56,247 nucleotides of DNA from an uncultured Pirellulaceae bacterium (GTDB taxonomy: Bacteria; Planctomycetota; Planctomycetia; Pirellulales; Pirellulaceae): positions 1 to 56,247 of the forward strand of contig CALLUY010000077.1 in the NCBI GenBank assembly GCA_938010615.1, in the 5' to 3' direction. This document shows positions 8,188 to 16,953 of this stretch, one piece after another. The translations under genes and the position numbers were made by a program. Each line of letters starts with the position of its first letter. Position 1 is the stretch's first letter. The notes under the pieces were generated by a model, which worked only from the letters and a program-made list of their open reading frames with translations, made no database searches and was not told the origin of the DNA.

Positions 8188-11100
8188 TTAAGCGTTTTCT
8201 AGCAGCGATTTCACAAGTGATAGCAACTTGCCCGGCGCGATCTTCCCCGACTTCAGCGTCACCATGGCCGTATGGTCATCAATGATCCGAATCATCGGAC
8301 GCTCTTTGGAGAGCCGTTCCATCCGTGGACGGACGGCGTAATTGAGCACCAGATATTTGTCTCGCAGTTGAATCGCGTCGATCTGCCAAGACGCCGCCAA
8401 TAGTTTGATCTCGGAAGCCGCCAGTAAACGTTCGACCGATTTCGGTAACGGACCAAAGCGATCCGCCAACTCTTCCCGAACTTCACCGATGTCGTCGAAA
8501 CTTTCCAGACGTGTAAGTCGACGATAGAGGTCCAGTTTCTGTCGTCGATCCGGAACGTACTCGTCGGGGATGAAGGCGGAAATTGGCAAATCCACGTCGA
8601 CCTGAATCGAGAGCTTTGCCGGCATTTCCTTGAGTTGTCGCACCGCTTTCTCCAACAGTTGGCAGTACATCTCGTAGCCGACCGTTGCGATGTGGCCCGA
8701 CTGCTGAGTTCCTAGCAAGTTTCCCGCCCCGCGAATTTCTAGGTCTCGCATTGAAATCTGAAAGCCAGCACCCATTTGTGAAAACGTTTCGATCGCTTGC
8801 AGTCGTTTCGCTGCCGTCGGATTCAGATGCTTGTGCGGTTGCAGCAACAGGTAGCAATACGCTTGGTGATGGTAGCGGCCAACGCGGCCTCGAAGCTGGT
8901 GCAGATCCGAAAGGCCGTAGCGATCTGCTTCGTCGATGAAGATCGTGTTCGCATTGGGAATGTCGAGGCCGCTTTCAACGATCGTTGTCGCCAACAGCAC
9001 GTCGAACTTACCGGCGATGAAGTCGCTCATCACCTTCTCGAGTTCCAGTTCGTCCATCTGCCCGTGGCCGACTTCGATGGAAGCCTCAGGAACCAGTTCC
9101 CGAAGTTTCTCTTTCAAAATGTGAATGTCTTTGACTCGGTTGTGAACAAAGAAAACCTGTCCGCCCCTGGCCAGCTCGCGAAGGATCGCCGAACGCACAA
9201 CTTCGTTGTTGAAACGCATCACTTTTGTTTCAACCGGAATTCGATCTTCGGGAGCCGTCTCCAGATTCGCGATATCGCGAACTCCGACCAATGACATATG
9301 CAGCGTTCGCGGAATCGGAGTTGCCGACATGGTCAAAATGTTGACTGTTGAGCGAAAGTTTTTCAGCTTCTCCTTGACCGCGACGCCGAATTTTTGCTCT
9401 TCGTCGATCACAACGAGTCCAAGGTTCTGGAATTCGATGTCTTTCGAAACGATGCGATGAGTCCCGATTGCGATGTCGGCTTCGCCCGATTTCAGTTTGG
9501 CAACGTTCTCCTTCATTTGCTGCGTCGTGCAAAAGCGAGAAAGCTTCACGATCTCCAACGGGAATTCAGCCATTCGGGAACGAAATGATTTGTGATGTTG
9601 TTCGGCCAAGACCGTTGTCGGAACCAGCACGGCAACTTGATATCCGTTTTCGACCGCTTTGAATGCGGCTCGCATCGCGACTTCCGTTTTTCCGAATCCC
9701 ACGTCTCCGCAAAGCAACCGTTCCATCGGTTGCGAATTTTCCATGTCCTCTTTGATCGCGGCGATGGCCGTCAGTTGATCGGGCGTTTCATGATACGGAA
9801 ACGACTGTTCGAATTCGTGTTGCCATTGAGTTTCCATTCGCATCGCGATGCCAGATCGCCCCTGACGTTTGGCCTGAAGGTCAATCATTTCAGACGCCAT
9901 GTCTGTGATCGCGGACTCAACGGATGCTTTTCGTTTCTGCCATCCGGTTCCGCCAATTTTTGCCAGCCGCGGAGTCGTCTTCGATCCGCCGATGTATTTT
10001 TGGACTAGGTCAATTTTTGCCGCGGGCACATAGATACGGGTCCCGGCAGCGAACTCCAGTTCCATGTGCTCCGTATGTTGGCCATCTTTCTCCAGCATCT
10101 TCAGCCCGCGATAGCGACCGATGCCGTGCGATAGGTGCACGATCAAGTTGCCGTCTTTTAAGTCCAGAAAGCTGTCGATCGCTTTGCCGAGTCGCCGTCT
10201 TCCTTTACGCCGCAGGTCGGAACGATTGAAAATTTGATCGCAACTGACGAGTACCTGTTTGGAATCGCGAATTCGAAAGCCGTCATGAATCGAGCCGACG
10301 CCCATCGCGATGCGACCTTCTTTCCACGCTCCTGTTGGCGACAGGATTTCGGTGACTCGGGTCGATTCGCCGTCGACCGACGCAACGATGAGAACTTGAT
10401 ATTCCTGCCCGGTTGCGTCGCGGGAAAGTCGTTCGACTTGCATTCGAATTTCGCCAATCTCGCCGCTGAACTTTTCCACCGACTCGATTGGCAGTTGCCA
10501 TTGCTGACCGATTGCTCCCGTCGTGACCGAACTCGCGGAAGCCAAGCCGCGTCCCGCCATCTTTTCCCGAGTTTCGTCCCACGTGAAAAGTTTGATTGAT
10601 TCCGAAGTTCGTTCGGCGAACCGTTCAGCTTCTTCGCCGAGTGAATCAGGTTCGACGAGCAATACGACGGCGTCTTGCGAAACATGATCAAAAAAGTGGC
10701 CTTCGAAAATTCCGCTGTCATGGTCTGTCAGAACGGTGATTTCAAATTGTTGCAAACTGGAAACACTACGCTGCGTCGAGGTGTCGAACTGGCGCAGCGA
10801 TTCGATCTCATCGTCGAAAAGCTCGATACGCACTGGGCTGGAGAAGTCCGGAGCGAATACATCCAAAATGCCGCCGCGGTTTGAGAACTCTCCCGGCAAT
10901 GCCACAGCACTGGTGCTGTGGAAACCATGTTCTAACAACCAACTTTCAAATGCGGCCACATCGACTTGATCGCCAACGGCCAACCTTCGCGTGTTTCCGC
11001 CAAGTGATTCGGTCGAAGGAACTGGCTGCAACAGCGACGACACGGTTGTGACAATGATTGGATTTTCTTCGCCCGCGTTGAGCGATTTCACCAGCCGCAA

Positions 11101-11436
11101 TCGTTCGCCGTAATCAAGATCGACAACGTTTGAGTTGTCGGCGCGGATCATGCACGCTGGGAATCGTTCCGATCGGGCGCTGCCAAAAGTCGGCAAGTCA
11201 TCCAGCAAACGGTCTTGCGTTTTGGTGTCGCGCGTGACGACGACGATTTGGTCGATGTGAGCCGCGAGACTTTGAATCAGCAGCGCGCAGGAGGAACCCC
11301 ACACCGAATCGAAAGTCGCTGGCAATTTTTGCTTCAGCGCTTCAACGCAGGCGATCAGTTGCGGTTGTTGAGCGAACTCGCGAGCGAGTTTTTCGATGGC
11401 TTCCGCAGAGTCAGTTTGCGATGCCACTTTTGACAT
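8188..11436 (-). CDS. mfd: Transcription-repair coupling factor Mfd
   Basis: The 1,082-residue protein has the complete Mfd architecture. The UvrB-like N-terminal part is followed by the RNA-polymerase-interaction domain (HLSHGIGRYRG, around residues 430-490). Next come the RecG-like helicase with Walker A GDVGFGKT (residues 577-584), motif II DEEQ, motif III TMSATPIPRTLHMSL and motif VI QLRGRVGR. The TRCF domain, with its IPDEYVPDRRQKLDLYRRL stretch, closes the protein. Mfd pushes RNA polymerase stalled at DNA damage off the template and recruits UvrA to the site. The length is slightly below the E. coli protein (1,148). It is transcribed alone or with the isomerase gene, with the palindromic repeat between them. 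Confidence 0.97.
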   Translation of the reverse strand: MSKVASQTDSAEAIEKLAREFAQQPQLIACVEALKQKLPATFDSVWGSSCALLIQSLAAHIDQIVVVTRDTKTQDRLLDDLPTFGSARSERFPACMIRADNSNVVDLDYGERLRLVKSLNAGEENPIIVTTVSSLLQPVPSTESLGGNTRRLAVGDQVDVAAFESWLLEHGFHSTSAVALPGEFSNRGGILDVFAPDFSSPVRIELFDDEIESLRQFDTSTQRSVSSLQQFEITVLTDHDSGIFEGHFFDHVSQDAVVLLVEPDSLGEEAERFAERTSESIKLFTWDETREKMAGRGLASASSVTTGAIGQQWQLPIESVEKFSGEIGEIRMQVERLSRDATGQEYQVLIVASVDGESTRVTEILSPTGAWKEGRIAMGVGSIHDGFRIRDSKQVLVSCDQIFNRSDLRRKGRRRLGKAIDSFLDLKDGNLIVHLSHGIGRYRGLKMLEKDGQHTEHMELEFAAGTRIYVPAAKIDLVQKYIGGSKTTPRLAKIGGTGWQKRKASVESAITDMASEMIDLQAKRQGRSGIAMRMETQWQHEFEQSFPYHETPDQLTAIAAIKEDMENSQPMERLLCGDVGFGKTEVAMRAAFKAVENGYQVAVLVPTTVLAEQHHKSFRSRMAEFPLEIVKLSRFCTTQQMKENVAKLKSGEADIAIGTHRIVSKDIEFQNLGLVVIDEEQKFGVAVKEKLKNFRSTVNILTMSATPIPRTLHMSLVGVRDIANLETAPEDRIPVETKVMRFNNEVVRSAILRELARGGQVFFVHNRVKDIHILKEKLRELVPEASIEVGHGQMDELELEKVMSDFIAGKFDVLLATTIVESGLDIPNANTIFIDEADRYGLSDLHQLRGRVGRYHHQAYCYLLLQPHKHLNPTAAKRLQAIETFSQMGAGFQISMRDLEIRGAGNLLGTQQSGHIATVGYEMYCQLLEKAVRQLKEMPAKLSIQVDVDLPISAFIPDEYVPDRRQKLDLYRRLTRLESFDDIGEVREELADRFGPLPKSVERLLAASEIKLLAASWQIDAIQLRDKYLVLNYAVRPRMERLSKERPMIRIIDDHTAMVTLKSGKIAPGKLLSLVKSLLENA

Positions 11437-11610
11437 GGCTAGAGTTTAGCCCTAATGGCCAAAGTTCAGTAGCCTGCAACGTTTATTACTGCCGTATCCG
11501 GCTTGATTTTTGGCGACCAACGTTCATCGACGGTTTCCAGCACTTTGTGTCTGCAATCAAAGCCGATTTGTCGTAAAATCTGACCTCTCCCCACCAAGTT
11601 CGAGATCAAT

Positions 11611-13194
11611 ATGGACTCCTTTTCTGATTCAGCCCAAGCAGAACGTCACGCCAGTGGAATGTTGGCGAAACTAAAAACGTTTTCGATGCTTGGCATCAAC
11701 GCGATGCCGGTGGAAGTCGAAGTCGATGTTTCTGCGCGGGCGATGCCGAAAACGATTCTGGTTGGACTCCCTGAGGCCGCCGTTCGCGAAAGTACTCATC
11801 GCTGCGAACGAGCCATGATTAACTCCGGTTTCAATCGCCCTGCGGACCGGATCGTCATCAACTTGGCTCCTGCGGAACTTCCAAAACAAGCCGCCACGTT
11901 TGATCTGCCGATTTCGCTGGGGATTCTGATTGGCAGTGGCCAAGTTTCTTCGGATCGTTTGAAAGACTATGCCGTCGTCGGCGAGCTGGCACTTGAAGGT
12001 CATACTCGTCCAGCCAAAGGTGTTCTCTCGATGGCGATCGAAGCCAAAAAGAATGGCCTTCGTGGAATCGTTGTTCCAACCGAAAATGCTGGTGAAGCTG
12101 CCGTCGTTGAGGGCCTCGACGTGATCGCGGTTGGATCGCTCACCGAAGCCGTCGGTTTCTTTGGTGGTCAGCTCGATATCGATCCGACTCCTTCTCGGGT
12201 GGACGAACTGTTCGAAGAGTTTTCGGTTTATGAAATGGACTTCTCGGATGTTCGAGGACAGGAAACCGCCAAGCGAGCGATCACGATCGCTGCGGCAGGT
12301 TCACACAATATTTTGATGCTCGGTCCGCCCGGATCCGGTAAAACGATGTTGGCGAAGCGAATTCCGACCGTGTTGCCGCCGCTGTTGCCGGCGGAGTCCA
12401 TTGAGACGACTCGGATTTACAGCGCCGTTGGGCGGCTCGAGCGAGGACAACCGTTGTTGGCGACGCGCCCGTTTCGTTCGCCGCACCACACGATCAGCGA
12501 AGCTGGTTTGGTTGGCGGTGGAAGCACGCCGATGCCGGGCGAGATCAGTATGGCTCATCATGGGATTCTGTTTCTCGATGAGCTCCCGGAATTCAATCGC
12601 CGCACGCTAGAAGTGATGCGTCAGCCTTTGGAGGATCGCGTCGTCACGATTTCACGCGCGATGGCTTCGACAACGTTTCCCTGCGAGTTCATGCTGGTGG
12701 CGGCGTTGAATCCGTGTCCTTGCGGTTATCGCAACGATCCACGACGACAGTGCAATTGCACGCCGCCGCAAATTGAAAAATACATGGGCAAGATTTCAGG
12801 TCCGTTGCTCGATCGCATTGACATTCATGTTGAAGTTCCAGCCGCTCAGTTTTCGGAACTGTCATCGACAAAACCTGGTACGTCCAGCGAAAAAATCCGA
12901 GGAGACGTAATCGCCGCTCGCCAAGCACAATCCGCTCGATTCGCAGAAGCATCGATCCGCTACAACGCTCAGATGTCCAGCCGTCAGATCCGAGAGTACT
13001 GTCCGATTCCGCAGGATTGTGTTGAGTTACTCAAGCACGCGGTGAACGAAATGGGATTGTCGGCACGTGCTCACGATAAAGTGCTTCGTCTGTCACGAAC
13101 GATCGCCGATCTCGAAGGTTCGGCCGATATAGAATTTGCTCACATGAGCGAAGCCATCCAGTATCGCATGCTCGATCGTGACATCTGGAAATGA
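11611..13194 (+). CDS. comM: YifB/ComM family Mg-chelatase-like AAA+ ATPase
   Basis: The protein has 527 residues, the usual length being about 500-510. The N-terminal third is the Lon-protease-like fold of this family (GINAMPVEVEVDVS and LVGLPEAAVRESTHR near the start). Then comes a Mg-chelatase-type AAA+ module with Walker A GPPGSGKT (residues 238-245) and Walker B ILFLDELPEF. The sensor region is ALNPCPCGYRNDP, which includes the family's CPCG cysteines. The C-terminal Mg_chelatase_C segment contains RAHDKVLRLSRTIADLEG. In Haemophilus and others ComM is a hexameric helicase that promotes branch migration during natural transformation. In most genomes its role beyond DNA processing is unproven. 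The gene stands alone, divergent from mfd. Confidence 0.93.
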   Translation: MDSFSDSAQAERHASGMLAKLKTFSMLGINAMPVEVEVDVSARAMPKTILVGLPEAAVRESTHRCERAMINSGFNRPADRIVINLAPAELPKQAATFDLPISLGILIGSGQVSSDRLKDYAVVGELALEGHTRPAKGVLSMAIEAKKNGLRGIVVPTENAGEAAVVEGLDVIAVGSLTEAVGFFGGQLDIDPTPSRVDELFEEFSVYEMDFSDVRGQETAKRAITIAAAGSHNILMLGPPGSGKTMLAKRIPTVLPPLLPAESIETTRIYSAVGRLERGQPLLATRPFRSPHHTISEAGLVGGGSTPMPGEISMAHHGILFLDELPEFNRRTLEVMRQPLEDRVVTISRAMASTTFPCEFMLVAALNPCPCGYRNDPRRQCNCTPPQIEKYMGKISGPLLDRIDIHVEVPAAQFSELSSTKPGTSSEKIRGDVIAARQAQSARFAEASIRYNAQMSSRQIREYCPIPQDCVELLKHAVNEMGLSARAHDKVLRLSRTIADLEGSADIEFAHMSEAIQYRMLDRDIWK

Positions 13195-13280
13195 ACCGTG
13201 ATTGTTCATCCGTGGAACTGGTGCGTTTCGAAATATTGAACAAGGTTTTGGCTTGGTGAATCAGGTTTTGGCTCTTGACT

Positions 13281-13314
13281 CCTTATTCTTGTGTGACACC
13301 TTATTCTTGTGCGA
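13281..13314. repeat. Short direct repeat upstream of a hypothetical gene
   Basis: The 16-base unit CCTTATTCTTGTGTGA (13281-13296) is repeated at 13299-13314 with one change, giving an 18-base period. A second pair, GGTTTTGGCT, occurs just before it, at about 13244 and 13264. The repeats lie in the leader of the next gene and would encode a Leu-Phe-Leu-Cys repeat if translated from an upstream start. They are more likely a local slippage duplication. Confidence 0.55.
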
Positions 13315-13339
13315 TTTTTTCTTGAATGAGAATCATGTG

Positions 13340-13816
13340 ATGGATGCGATAAGACGAATCAAAGTTGACAACTTTGAATTTGAAATGGGCAAAAATCAAG
13401 TTTCGGTATCGCCTGCCCCGCCGCCAGAAACACCTTCGAGACATTATCCGAGTTTCATTCCGATTGAGCGAAAGGATGTCGCACCGGTTTGCTTTGCAAT
13501 AGCAAGTTGCTGGCGACAACCAGACTTTCTGGATCGTTTGGCGAGCCGAAAAGGCGGAGGGTCCCAAAGTGTAACGTCGTACGATTTTTATAATCCAAAT
13601 GAGTTTGAAGAATCCCCGCCAGCTGTGAGAGTCAATCTGGAGCCGGGTGAGCGCGGAGTCGTTTGTGGATATCTGGAAGAAGATGTAGAGACGTCAGAAC
13701 AGTTCTTCGCAAAGCTGGTGATTGCCTTTGGTACCTACTGTGTCGAAAACGAAATGGGATTCGGGCACACTAAAGAAGACTTGGATCGGATACGCGAGGC
13801 ATTCTTGGCGGACTAA
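13340..13816 (+). CDS. Hypothetical protein, 158 residues
   Basis: I chose the ATG at 13340. The frame stays open back to 13202, but that extra part is made of short direct repeats and does not look like a conserved protein. The product is acidic, probably soluble, without signal peptide or membrane segment, and rich in Pro near the start (SPAPPPETPSRHYP). I do not recognise a domain. It lies between comM and a dead transposase, so it may be accessory cargo. The ORF quality (balanced composition, no stop over 470 bases) supports a real gene but not strongly. Confidence 0.5.
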   Translation: MDAIRRIKVDNFEFEMGKNQVSVSPAPPPETPSRHYPSFIPIERKDVAPVCFAIASCWRQPDFLDRLASRKGGGSQSVTSYDFYNPNEFEESPPAVRVNLEPGERGVVCGYLEEDVETSEQFFAKLVIAFGTYCVENEMGFGHTKEDLDRIREAFLAD

Positions 13817-13857
13817 GCCTTAAACAAGCGTTGCGTGAGCCGAATTTCCGTGTTCCT

Positions 13858-14784
13858 TCATGAGCGCAGGCTGAGTTCGGCAACTTGGTTGCTGTTCGAA
13901 GCGTATGGTTTTTGGTGCTTGATGGTGTGAGACTTTCTTGGGCTTGGCGTTGATGCGGTGCCGAAACATCCAGACTTCGGCTTCGTGGAATACGCCAGAT
14001 AATGACGCAGCGGCAAGCCAATGTGGTCATGAAGCGTCAGGAACTTGTCCACCGTCGGACGGTAAGTCAGCAAGCGAACCGTCAACGTTCTCGCACTGCG
14101 AATCACCTGACCGGGAATCAACATTAGCGAACTCAGATAAGTCGCGAACTCCATCCGGACCAACCACCGACGCAGCTCGCCGCGAACCCGCCGCTGACCC
14201 GGATTGCCTTTGACCTGAACCAGCATGCCGCTCCACTGCTTCAGGTTCCACGCCAGCGAAGCAAACACCATGTAGGCACCGTTGCTCGCCAGATCATGCA
14301 GTGGTGCCTTGAGGCAATGACAAGCCTTGAGCTGCGCAATTGTGTTCTCCTGGTTGCAGCGACGATTCGCGCCGCGGATCACCTCGCGGGCCGGCAAGGC
14401 CTTCTTCGACTCGTTCGTGATATAGAAGAAGTAACGAATCTGATCGTCATCGAACAAACGCTGCTGACCGCTGTGGCAATGGACCTCCTTACGAACCACC
14501 ACCATGCGATAGCTGCGACTGCATCTGGAGGGACGGTAATCGAACTCGGCATAGCTCTCACTGGCAAGAACCAGATTTTTATAGCCTTTCTCGACGACGA
14601 TTTCTTCGCGAGTGTTGTCGCGCCGGTGACGTGGCTTGCTGCTTTGCCGCGAGTTTCGCTTGAGTGTTTTCCACCGCTTTTCGTCGAGCGAATCAGCGAT
14701 CCCGACAAGATTCGCGAAGATGTGATTGGTGCCTGGAGCGCTCAAGCCGAACGCTGAGACGTGGCACCCAGCGAATCGGTCAAA
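13858..14784 (-). pseudogene. IS1380-type transposase remnant, N-terminal part missing
   Basis: The frame encodes about 300 residues matching the C-terminal portion of IS1380-family DDE transposases. Recognisable elements are EFDYRPSRCSRSYRMVVVRK, then DDQIRYFFYITN, then NRRCNQENTIAQLK, then MVFASLAWNLKQWS and the basic RMEFATYLSSL stretch. Intact family members have about 430-460 residues, so the N-terminal 150-200, including the first catalytic Asp, are absent. The open frame begins just after a TGA at 14785-14787, where the homology seems to stop. I could not identify terminal inverted repeats. This is a decayed insertion sequence, not an active one. The aldo/keto reductase stop lies only about 17 bases away, so the fragment abuts a live gene. 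Confidence 0.8.
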
Positions 14785-14801
14785 TCAAGTCTGACGAACC
14801 A

Positions 14802-15848
14802 CTAACTAAGTCGTCGCAGGCCGTCTTCTGTCATCGGTGTTGGGATGTCGAAGTCAATTTGATCGATTCGCTCCATCGTTTCCGCGCTCAGGACCAGATC
14901 TTCGGCGGCGAGGTTGGCCTCCAGTTGACTGAATTCGCTGACACCGATGATCGTTGAAGCGACAAAGTCATGCTGTTTGCTCCAAGCGACCGACAGCGTT
15001 GTTACGTCGATTTCCAAATCGGCAGCGATCTCTGTCAAACGTCGAGTCGTCTCCAGTGTTCGATCGTTGACGAAACGTTTCGCCATCAATTTTTGCCGAT
15101 CATTTCCATCGTTCAAATAGCCAGTAAAGCGAGCGCCAGCCGGGTGGTCACCCTCTGCATTATATTTGCCAGTAAGTACTCCACCTCCCAACGGAGAGTA
15201 AGGCAACAAACTAACGGACTCGCGACGACAAACCTGAGCCAACTCACTTTCGCAGCGCCGGTTGATCAGAGAGAAATTGTTCTGCACCGTTTGAAAACGA
15301 GTCAATTCAAACCGGTCAGAAACCTGAAGACTCTTCATCATGCCCCAGCACGTTTCGTTGCTGGAACCGGCAACCCGAATTTTGCCTTCCGCTGCCAATT
15401 CGGTCAGCGCCATCAGGGTTTCTTCGTAGCCAAAGTCATGGTCAGGCCAGTGCGTTTGATACAAATCGATGTAGTCGACCTGTAATCGTTTGAGTGATCC
15501 TTCGACCGCGCGGCGAATCTGATGACGATCAAGACTGGTCATGCCGTGGCGAACTGGTGGGGAAAACCATCCCTTTTCAGGTCCCGCAATTTTCGTCGCA
15601 ATGATGATCGAATCACGAGGTTTCGTTTTTATCCATCGGCCAACAATCTCTTCGGTAACGCCATACTTTTCGGCTGATGGCGGCACAGGATAGAGTTCGG
15701 CCGCGTCAAGGAAGTTGACTCCACGTTCGTAGGCACAGTCCATGATTCGAAACGCTTCAGCCTCGTCAGCCTGTTCGCCGAAAGTCATCGTTCCTAGACA
15801 AATGTCTGAAACGATAACGCCACTTTTTCCCAAACGTCTTTTTTGCAT
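14802..15848 (-). CDS. Aldo/keto reductase (Tas-like)
   Basis: The start at 15848 ([20 protein letters not shown]) is preferred. A longer frame runs back to 15992 but would overlap the neighbouring gene and add non-homologous residues. The 348-residue product shows the aldo/keto reductase barrel. The catalytic Asp and Tyr sit in [13 protein letters not shown], the Lys in IIIATK and the His in [10 protein letters not shown]. The AELYPVPP form is typical of the Tas subgroup. These NADPH-dependent enzymes reduce aldehydes and ketones, and the natural substrate cannot be inferred. It lies between a transposase remnant and a small membrane-protein gene on the same strand. Confidence 0.9.
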   Translation of the reverse strand: MQKRRLGKSGVIVSDICLGTMTFGEQADEAEAFRIMDCAYERGVNFLDAAELYPVPPSAEKYGVTEEIVGRWIKTKPRDSIIIATKIAGPEKGWFSPPVRHGMTSLDRHQIRRAVEGSLKRLQVDYIDLYQTHWPDHDFGYEETLMALTELAAEGKIRVAGSSNETCWGMMKSLQVSDRFELTRFQTVQNNFSLINRRCESELAQVCRRESVSLLPYSPLGGGVLTGKYNAEGDHPAGARFTGYLNDGNDRQKLMAKRFVNDRTLETTRRLTEIAADLEIDVTTLSVAWSKQHDFVASTIIGVSEFSQLEANLAAEDLVLSAETMERIDQIDFDIPTPMTEDGLRRLS

Positions 15849-15942
15849 GATTTCAATAAACGAAGATTCAAGTTTTGTGTAGATCGACAATCGAGTAGAG
15901 AGCAAAATTATAGCGACCGGAATCCCGGAGGATATACCGAAG

Positions 15943-16650
15943 CTATTTTCGCGTCTGTTGGCGAGAGCTTTTGGCTTTTTTGTAGAGAACAACGGCCGCC
16001 AACATCAAACTTTGCAGCACGAACCAAACGCCAACGGCGATCGCAAAATTGGGTCCGCCGAACAGGTTGGCAGTCGCGAAGGTAACTGCAATCCAAGCAG
16101 TCGCCATCATAAGATGCAAAATAGAAAGTCGACTTCGGATGTGATGTCGAGCCAACTCATAGTGGATTCCGGCATATCGTTTCGTTGACCACGCTGCTCC
16201 GATGGCGCCAAGTGACATGGCGAGAATTGGCCCCAAGGCAGCTGTTATTGCGACTTCAGTTGCATCCCAGCCGGGCATTACAAAAACGACCCATGCCGTT
16301 GGTAGATATCCAGCCAAGCTGCCAGTGGATATTGCTGCCGATCTGGCATCGAGTGGATAGCCAACGGATCGATTCATCCAATAGATGAGGAGGACGGAAA
16401 CAAGACCTGTCGTTGCGCTCAACATGAACCCAAAAATGCCGCCGAAAAAAACGATAAACATCGCTCCTGCAATCGCTTCTTCAATGCTCGGGATGCCGAT
16501 TTGCCATCCTTCGGCGATGGCAACAATGAGAGCGATACAACTGGGGTAGCAAAAACCTGCAGTGACGATGCCAACAAAAGCGCCGCTGATACATGAAAAT
16601 TGAATCCGATGCTGATCGATGCCCGTTGGATTTATGTCGTTCGAATTCAT
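15943..16650 (-). CDS. Polytopic membrane protein, function unknown
   Basis: With the start at 16650 ([10 protein letters not shown]) the product has 235 residues and about six hydrophobic segments. The first is [23 protein letters not shown] and the last pair lies near the C-terminus, followed by a Lys/Arg-rich tail ([13 protein letters not shown]). An upstream in-frame start at 16737 exists but adds a polar, unconvincing stretch. I recognise no family signature. Proteins of this kind, with a short polar head and small hydrophobic helices, are common lineage-specific genes in planctomycetes. The downstream aldo/keto reductase is on the same strand 94 bases away. Confidence 0.7.
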   Translation of the reverse strand: MNSNDINPTGIDQHRIQFSCISGAFVGIVTAGFCYPSCIALIVAIAEGWQIGIPSIEEAIAGAMFIVFFGGIFGFMLSATTGLVSVLLIYWMNRSVGYPLDARSAAISTGSLAGYLPTAWVVFVMPGWDATEVAITAALGPILAMSLGAIGAAWSTKRYAGIHYELARHHIRSRLSILHLMMATAWIAVTFATANLFGGPNFAIAVGVWFVLQSLMLAAVVLYKKAKSSRQQTRK

Positions 16651-16953
16651 CTGCGAAATGGTATTGAGCACAAGAAGATTGACGTGTGATTTTACCACGT
16701 GAGTCCTGTTTTCATGATGTTTTCTGGTATCATCCAAAAATGCCTCAAGCCAAGCTTCGAGCCATATAACGCTTTCGATCTCCTGTAGAGAGCGTTATTT
16801 TGGTGTCCCAGCTTGCAAAATCACAAGTGCGGTATCGTTATTGCTTCCATTTGCTGGCAATACCAATTAGACTTCGCCGCGTGTTCTCCTCTCCACTTCC
16901 CTCGGATTGGATGTTACTCGGCCTCCTCCGTGACCCGCACTCTGTATATCAAA
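16651..16953. promoter_or_regulatory. Divergent intergenic region with an 8-bp inverted repeat
   Basis: This is the gap between the leftward membrane protein and the rightward copper oxidase. An inverted repeat pairs ATAACGCT (16766-16773) with AGCGTTAT (16791-16798), with a 17-base loop. It is followed by TTTT on the plus strand but serves no upstream plus-strand gene, so an operator or shared regulatory site is as likely as a terminator. No other gene is visible. Confidence 0.4.

Noticed and set aside
13202-13339. A longer N-terminus for the 158-residue hypothetical protein
   Set aside because: The extra 46 residues come from a pair of 16-base direct repeats, have an odd Leu-Phe-Leu-Cys pattern and no ribosome-binding site.
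14296-14757. A 153-residue plus-strand frame opposite the transposase remnant
   Set aside because: It is an antisense shadow of clear transposase sequence and has no recognised domain.
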